Assembly: GCA_029204225.1 (NCBI GenBank)
Contig: CM055107.1
Location: forward strand, 15,842,809 to 15,906,808
Direction of reading: 5' to 3'
Length of the DNA stretch: 64,000 nucleotides
Source of the DNA: Diphasiastrum complanatum
Taxonomy: Eukaryota > Streptophyta > Lycopodiopsida > Lycopodiales > Lycopodiaceae
Position 1 is the stretch's first letter, and every line of letters begins with the position of its first letter. Below the pieces are notes generated by a model. That model worked only from the letters and a program-made list of their open reading frames with translations, made no database searches and was not told where the DNA came from. Of the stretch, positions 58,704-64,000 are shown one piece after another. A program made the translations under genes and the position numbers.

Positions 58704-60057
58704 GATGTAGAATGAGAAACTGAATAATAGTACAAATGATCAGTACAGTACTGTACTTGGCCACAAAAGGTCAAAAAGGTGGTCTACTTGCAAGATAGTA
58801 AATTTGGACAAGAATTTATACTTTTCTAGAGTAACAAAATTTGCAGACAAGAGTAGAACTCGCAAACATGCTATTGAATCAAACTACAGTACTCGCGAAT
58901 CCTAACAAGAAATTGTCACTTACAAAATATGGATTTTTTAATTTTTTTGAATTTTTGTTAAAGGACAGAATTCGCAGCGGATGTATAGAAATCGTTCGAA
59001 TTGTGGGCGATGGTGGTATGGTCGGCGAATTCTAATACTGAGATTTTTTTTTTTTTAGAATTCGCTAGAAATAGTTCAGACTTCGGACGATTTCATGGTA
59101 TTGTCGGCGAATTTTGATAAGGAGTTTTCACAGACAAAATATTGATTTTTTTTTATTTTTTTGAATTTTTTGCAAAGGACAGAATTCGTTGAGAATGTAT
59201 ATAAATTGCTTAGACTGTGGGCGATTTCATAGTATGGTCGGCGAATTCTGATACTGAATTTTTTTTTTTTTAAATTATTTATTTATTTATTATTTTTTTG
59301 AATTCGCTAGAAATCGTACACACTGTGGACGATTTCCTGGTATGGTCCACGATTTTTGATAGAGAGCTTTCACTAACAAAATGTGAATTTTTTATTTTTT
59401 TTGGATTTTTTTGTAAAGGATGTATAGGAATGTAGAGGATGTATAGAAATCGTTCGGATTGTGGGCGATTTCGTAGAGGATGTATAGAAATCGTTCAGAT
59501 TGTGGGCAATTTCGTGGTATGCTTGGCGAATTCTGATACGGAAGTTTTGCTGACAGATAAGGATAATAGTGAAAAAAGTGATTTTTTGACAGAAAACAAT
59601 CTAAATCTCTGAGATAGAATTCGCGGAGCTGCTGGAGGACTAATCTTTCATAAATCTAGCCTCAGTGAAGCCGGCGAATGTCGACCCAAAGATTTGGGTG
59701 GAAAACAAAGGATTTTGACAGTAAAACAGTGGATTTTCGGAAAATTTGAGAAGAGTCAGAAATTGCAGAGGTGGTAGGATGAAAGATGATGTTCTGTTAT
59801 GGCTGCAAACAGCCTGATGAATTCTGATATACCTGATTGGTTGAAAAAAATGTCACTTGGGTTACTTCTTTCAAAGAAAATGCCCAACTTGGCACTTTTG
59901 TTGCTTAGCCCCGGCTTGATAGGTTGCTCAGCAGCTCGTGTAGGACCTGGAGAGAAGTATTGTGCTACAGTGTGAAGGAAAATAGCAGACAAGCATACAC
60001 ACAACCACATTAGTAAAAAAGAAAACGAGTAAGCTAAGTAGAAAAAAACTTAGAAAG
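58704..60057 (-). other. Untranslated leader of the nested element with imperfect tandem repeats
   Basis: From about 58930 to 59560 a unit of about 210-240 bp repeats. It is built from two half-units, each with a T run, GAATTCGCTAGAAATCGT, TGTGGGCGATTTC, TGGTATGGTCGGCGAATT and TTTTGATA. Anchors AAAGGACAGAATTCG occur near 58960 and 59175, with a decayed third copy near 59420. Leaders of related plant elements often carry such repeats. No open frame of interest. Confidence 0.7.
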
Positions 60058-60072
60058 TGGTTACGACGCCAA
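60058..60072 (-). other. Primer-binding site of the nested element
   Basis: Reading the minus strand, the LTR end CCAACA is followed by TTGGCGTCGTAACCAC, similar to the TGGCGnCGTTGCC Asp-type site at 20565. Confidence 0.6.
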
Positions 60073-60783
60073 TGTTGGAAGTAAATCTTGTTCTGCGGTG
60101 GCTAGATCTACTTACGGATGTAGTATAGCGTAGAGGGTTTGTCCACTTCCTAAGATCTACATAAAACTTACAAATAAAGTAAGAGTATGAAGAAAAGGAA
60201 GAACACCAAGGCTTTCCAACTGGTGCTCAGAAACGAGAGCATCAAGGCTTTCCCAACTGATGCTCAAGAAACTAAAAAACAACCTAACTAGGCTTGTTAA
60301 GGCTTACCCAACTAACAAGCGATTTAACTAAATTAGGGCTTTGCTAAGGCTTACCCAACTAGCAAGGTGCCTAATTAATTTCTACCTAAAACCCCAAGGG
60401 AGATGGAAAATGTAAATTGCGTCTAAATAAAACATAAAGCAATAAACGCATGCCACAATAGAAACCAATGAAAGGAGGCAAGAGGAGGCCCGAGCACCTT
60501 CCCTCAAGCTATGCACCTTCCAATGTGAACACAAGAATGACTTCTCAAATAGAGAGCAATTTAGCATAATCTCAATGTGTTATTTTACAAAGCTTAAATT
60601 TCTAAGTTTAAGTTCTGTAAGTTACATTTTCTAACTTAGAAGTTTAGAATTTAATGAAGTTTCTACCCATGGATTTATAACACGCATGCCATGGTAGGAG
60701 TTTATTAACAAGTACTCACAGTGGACTTACAATACACATGCCACAATGTTTTATTTTACTTTGATTTTACTTTGTTGCTAACA
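60073..60783 (-). mobile_element. 5' LTR of the nested element
   Basis: 711 bp, the same as 54785-55718 except for two deletions (about 35 bp near 60361 and about 195 bp near 60590) and scattered substitutions. Confidence 0.9.
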
Positions 60784-61288
60784 AGCAGTTGACAATGACA
60801 AACTCAGTTTACTTATTGGTTACATAGATGCAAGTTGGGCAAGAGATGTAGACACTCGTGAATCCACTTCTGGATTTACATTCTTCCTCAATAATGTTCC
60901 TATTTCCTAGAACAATCACAAGCAATCTTCGATAGCTTATCTTCTATAGAATCAGAGTATATCGCAGCCTCAAAAGCTACAAAGGAAGCAATTTGGTTGA
61001 GAAACTTACTTTCAGATATCAGTCTGAATCAATATGCACCGACATTACTATTTTGTGATAATCAAAGTGTCATTGCCTTGTCAGCCAACCCTAGATTTCA
61101 TTCTAGGAGTAAGCACATTGAACTCAAGTATCACTGTGTCATAAGCAAAGTTCTCGACAAAGAGGTCAGATTGCAATACTGTCAAATACAAGATATGATA
61201 GTAGATATTTTTACTAAACCATTAAGCTTGTTTTGTGCAGAACTAAGTTTAAAGGTCAAGGCATTCATGGATTCAGATTAAGGAGGAG
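60784..61288 (+). pseudogene. Copia B RNase H and polyprotein C-terminus
   Basis: Continuation of 53265-54784 beyond the nested element. It has GYIDASWARDVDTREST, SIESEYIAASKATKEAIWLR and LLFCDNQSVIALSANP, keeping the RNase H Asp, Glu and Asp residues, then HSRSKHIELKYHCV and DIFTKPLS, the standard copia C-terminus. One stop (TAG, 60908-60910) interrupts it. RNase H removes RNA from the RNA-DNA hybrid. The PPT AAGGAGGAG (61280-61288) follows, then the LTR. Confidence 0.85.
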
Positions 61289-62209
61289 TGTTGGATTATT
61301 CTCCTACTAATCGACTAATCGACATTTTAATCTTCGTCCAACTTTTATCCAGACCTGTAGATTTCTTCGTGTTTTTACACAGTCTGCATAACTACTCAGA
61401 AACAATTTACAGTGTCGGCATTTTCTGGATTTTTGCCTTTTGGGATTTGATCTCACTTCGGTTTTTTCGCAAAATGGCAGATGCCTCAAATATTAAGGAA
61501 ATGACTTTAGTGAAGACCTTCACGTTTTTCGTACTTTTCGCAAGACAATTTATTGTTCGTCTTAAATGCTACATATTTGCTCTAACCGTTTAGCAAATTT
61601 TTTTTTTGAGAAGACTATTTGGATGGATGCCAACACATCACAGCCAACTAGATGATGCATTTGACGACCTAATTAGCTGTCCTACTATTGGACGTTGCCG
61701 CATTTGCTTAGTATAAATAGCTGCTCATATTTCTACATTTTACAGCATTGATGCGATCAAGAGATCAGCAAGTATTAAATAGTTACTTCTTTCTCTCAAG
61801 CCTGCAAGCTTGGACACTCTTGAGCATTCTAGCTCACTTCTTTAGAGTTGATTAGAGATTGTTATTGCACTCATTGCTTATTAGCATTGCGCTTAATTCA
61901 GACTTATATTCAGTCGCTCAAAGATAGCTGCATTTTTATAATTCTTTGTGACAAATTATTTGTCTGATAATTCAATGCTAAATGTTTGGCTATGTAATCA
62001 CTATAGTACTAATGATTTCAAAATTAGTTACTATAGATCAAACGTGATTTCTATCACTACTGTTTAGTTTGAAATTGATAGGCGTAGTCATGCATAGAGA
62101 AAGAGAAAGATAATTTATTCCGCTATGCATGATAAGTTTTCTTTCTTGTCGTTCAAATTTTTTTTATTCGATTCTTTTTTACCTATCTTTTACACACTTC
62201 TTTCCAACA
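61289..62209 (+). mobile_element. Copia B 3' LTR
   Basis: Starts TGTTGGATTATTC after the PPT and ends CTTCTTTCCAACA, 921 bp. It shares its start with 24670 and its end with 25242. The extra length over the 24670 copy suggests a distinct subfamily or an insertion. Confidence 0.8.
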
Positions 62210-62221
62210 GAAATAAAGCTA

Positions 62222-62281
62222 AGGGAGGCTCATTATGTCACTCATTCATGCACCAGTTCTCACGTGTTGAGGATGTTGGAA
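62222..62281 (+). pseudogene. Fragment of the unknown module
   Basis: GGAGGCTCATTATGTCACTC and the following 40 bp align with the minus strand of 35615-35690 and translate in the same frame (GGSLCHSFMHQFSRVE against GGSLYHSSMANFSSVE). It is wedged between copia B LTR and copia B gag. Confidence 0.6.
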
Positions 62282-62740
62282 TTCGATACTCAGCCTCAAA
62301 TCTATTCAATAATGAGCATCTTGAAAAACCAGAAATAGAAGGCTCAAATTTCAATAAAGAGGATAAAAAAATTCATGATCAAATTTTTCTAGAATTTTTT
62401 GATACCAGATCGACTCAAAAATTTTTATATTTTTCGAGTCAGTATATATTTTCAAAACATTGTACATTTTTCGATACTTGTAAATTTCGATACTGTTGTC
62501 TAAAATCCGACCCAACAACTTCGCATTGATAGGCGTGAAAGTTTTACCATCCTTCAATTTCCATTATGAGTCTTCTGTGTCATCTTCAAACTTTACTTTT
62601 GTACTTGTGACAACATCTCACAACTCGTTGGCGATTAGCAAGGTCTTCATCTTAAATTTTCGTAAATGATAATTGGATTCATTCAACTTGTCTACAATAA
62701 GACCGGCTTTACTTTGAGAATCCATCTGAAACTTTAGTCT
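62282..62740. pseudogene. Copia B gag pieces in inverted orientation
   Basis: 62282-62520 repeats 25876-26130 (gag tail, plus). 62529-62735 is the gag start on the minus strand (MDSQSKAGLIVDKLNESNY), matching 25464-25660. So two halves of gag point at each other. Confidence 0.75.
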
Positions 62741-62901
62741 GACGACGTTAAGAGAGATACCGTGCTGTGCTACAATTGGAAATCAATTCTCTGATACCGA
62801 AGCAGATTGATTTGAACTGAAGAATACTTTGATATTACTAAAGATACCATGTATTAAAGCTTGCACCTTGATATAGTATTAGGTCTTGAAGAAGAATCAA
62901 C

Positions 62902-62913
62902 GCTTTGATGCCA
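62902..62913 (-). other. Copia B primer-binding site, inverted copy
   Basis: TGGCATCAAAGC on the minus strand, a PBS variant like that at 25243, adjoining the LTR end at 62914. Confidence 0.7.
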
Positions 62914-62993
62914 TGTTGGAAAGAGGTGTGTAAAAGATATGTAGAAAAGAATTGAATAAAAAGAATTCGAACGACAAGAAAACTTATCACGCG
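62914..62993 (-). mobile_element. Copia B LTR end, inverted copy
   Basis: About 80 bp, reverse complement of 62125-62209 (TTTACACAcTTCTTTCCAACA). It is truncated by the copia D polyprotein at 62995. Confidence 0.75.
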
Positions 62994-62994
62994 C

Positions 62995-63568
62995 AGCAAC
63001 CCAAAATGACTTAGGAAGATTTTTATTCACTCTCATGGCTTTAGCTTTTTCACAAAGATTGATCTTCCTCTCTTTCACAAAGATTGACCTTTGAGTTTGA
63101 AAGCTCCCTCTTGATCCCATGTGCCATACAAACCTCTTTGAATTTTCTTGATAGGTCTTCATTTTCCAACATTAAGCACTTGATCTTCATGTTGAATTGA
63201 CTCTCCACAACATTCTTGAACTTGAGAAAAACATCAAGTATGAAGTCCTCACTCTTTAGAAGATAGATCCAACAACATCTACTAAAGTCATCAATGCAAG
63301 TAACATACATCTTTGCTTTACCATTACTCAAAGCACTAGTACATTGTAAATCCAAATGTACTAAATGAAAAGGCATCTTAGATCTTGAGCTAGATCTAGA
63401 ATAAGACAACCTTTGCAACTTTGACATTGCTAAAAGCTCACCAACTTGCTTCTTTCCATGGTTAGAAACAACATCTCCATCAAGTTTGTAAAGCTCACCT
63501 TGTCTCTTGCCTTGGGCAATCAAGACTTCATTCCTTTTGATCAAGAAAGATTCACCACCAAATTCCAC
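62995..63568 (-). pseudogene. Copia D pre-integrase and integrase fragment
   Basis: Minus strand: FLIKRNEVLIAQGKRQGELY, KLDGDVVSNH, SSSRSKMPFHLVHLDLQC, then MYVTCIDDFSRCCWIYLLKS, NVVESQFNMKIKCLMLENED and FKEVCMAHGIKRELS. After a shift comes CEKAKAMRVNKNLPKSFWVA. This is the copia pre-integrase zinc region and DDE core. The expected second catalytic Asp lies in ...(S/T)D(N/G)G, but here reads LENED, so the site is altered. It is related to the pre-integrase of 36674-37996. Confidence 0.8.
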
Positions 63569-63573
63569 TTTAA

Positions 63574-63720
63574 TGTTAGATTATTCTACTATCAGGAGTG
63601 ATTCATCTGAATAACTGGTCTCTAGTCTACATCCATTCATTATCTAGTTCTATAGTTTTATTCGTGTTTAATACAATCTGCAGAAATACTCGGGAATTGC
63701 TCAATAGGTGGCTCCAACAT
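63574..63720 (+). mobile_element. Copia B LTR start fragment
   Basis: TGTTAGATTATTC ... GTGTTTAATACAATCTGCAGA aligns with 61289-61400 and 24670-24780. Truncated. Confidence 0.6.
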
Positions 63721-63721
63721 A

Positions 63722-63944
63722 TTGGACAACCTCCTAGCAAATGACTCTGACAAAAGTCGAAGGAGTCGAACATGTCGAAGGATGACATTTTTTGTTCTGC
63801 TTGATATGAAATCAAAACCAAGTAGACAACTCCTCCTTGACGATGAGGAGGAGATGAGCTACAATGCACTAGCATGTATACCAGTTAGATACTACCAGAA
63901 AAATCATGAGATCTACAGATGGTTTCATTTCAACAACACAAAGT
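63722..63944 (+). other. Unidentified ORF
   Basis: A 74-codon frame ending EEEMSYNALACIPVRYYQ, then NHEIYRWFHFNNTK. Not recognised. It lies between a copia LTR scrap and a piece of the unknown module. Confidence 0.2.
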
Positions 63945-64000
63945 AAATCAAAAGATAGATTCCAAACTTTCCATCCAACATGAAGTAGAGTAGTGGAGAT
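63945..64000 (-). pseudogene. Unknown module, second copy (runs off the window)
   Basis: Nearly identical to 36326-36380 (minus strand frame KFGIYLLICD region), with one small indel near the edge. The rest lies outside the window. Confidence 0.7.

Larger units (their letters stand above)
54785..60783 (-). mobile_element. Complete nested gag-only LTR retrotransposon with 5-bp TSD
   Basis: Bounded by TGTTGGAAGT at 54785 and TTGCTAACA at 60783, with the direct repeat AGCAG on both sides (54780-54784 and 60784-60788). The two LTRs are direct repeats. Gag, PBS and PPT all read on the minus strand. The internal region of about 4.35 kb codes for gag but no protease, reverse transcriptase or integrase was recognised, so it is a non-autonomous element of TR-GAG type. 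It splits the copia B RNase H region, so it is younger than copia B. Confidence 0.9.

Overview
This window looks like nuclear DNA from a large, transposon-rich plant genome. The evidence is a plant-type aldo-keto reductase gene with introns, many Ty1/copia and Ty3/gypsy LTR retrotransposon remnants, CACTA (En/Spm) transposase pieces, a tRNA-derived SINE, and eight long CT/GA microsatellites. I see no bacterial operons, rRNA, CRISPR array or standalone tRNA gene. A fern, lycophyte or other large-genome land plant fits, but the lineage cannot be fixed from the sequence. Boundaries given for degraded elements are approximate unless a TG..CA end, primer-binding site (PBS), polypurine tract (PPT) or target-site duplication (TSD) is stated.

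Layout. 1-4.3 kb: a broken SET-domain gene (minus) beside a SWIM zinc-finger scrap and a CACTA transposase-associated domain, with two CT arrays. 4.9-7.5 kb: a coiled-coil ORF ('family X', plus) followed directly by a PPT and an LTR (LTR family A). 7.5-14 kb: hypothetical ORFs, gypsy scraps on both strands and a gypsy LTR plus integrase remnant, then about 2.5 kb without recognisable genes. 15-17.1 kb: two copies of one LTR-like repeat (LTR family C). 17.3-21.4 kb: a minus-strand gypsy-type element with gag, repeat-rich leader, Asp-type PBS and 5' LTR. 21.5-24.4 kb: a second family X ORF, full of amber stops, again followed by PPT and LTR. 24.7-26.5 kb: copia LTR, PBS and gag (copia B). 26.6-29.6 kb: a SET-like segment followed by a CACTA TNP2 transposase. 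29.8-33.6 kb: an internally deleted copia, a cluster of palindromes, a truncated LTR A and its gag. 34.7-38.5 kb: a copia-like gag-protease element that has an unknown coding module where integrase and reverse transcriptase should be. 39.7-42 kb: a SINE with a perfect 13-bp TSD, then the aldo-keto reductase gene, which lacks its central exons. 43.3-46.7 kb: copia C. 46.7-50.2 kb: tandem gypsy remnants. 50.2-53.2 kb: AT-rich, no genes recognised. 53.3-62.2 kb: copia B polyprotein (plus) split by a complete nested gag-only LTR element (54785-60783) with a 5-bp TSD. 62.2-64 kb: an inverted copia junction, another copia integrase and a second piece of the unknown module.

No element here keeps a complete reverse transcriptase-integrase set, so everything visible would depend on enzymes supplied from elsewhere. 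The only host-type gene I recognise is the aldo-keto reductase, and it is probably a pseudogene because the exons carrying the catalytic Lys and His are missing. The strongest candidate for something undescribed is the coding module at 35332-36601. Pieces of it recur at about 26.6, 62.2 and 63.9 kb with reading frame kept where it can be checked, and one copy runs into a SET-like C-terminus. The other two candidates are the two-copy coiled-coil family X in the position of an env ORF, and the palindrome cluster at 30942-31272.
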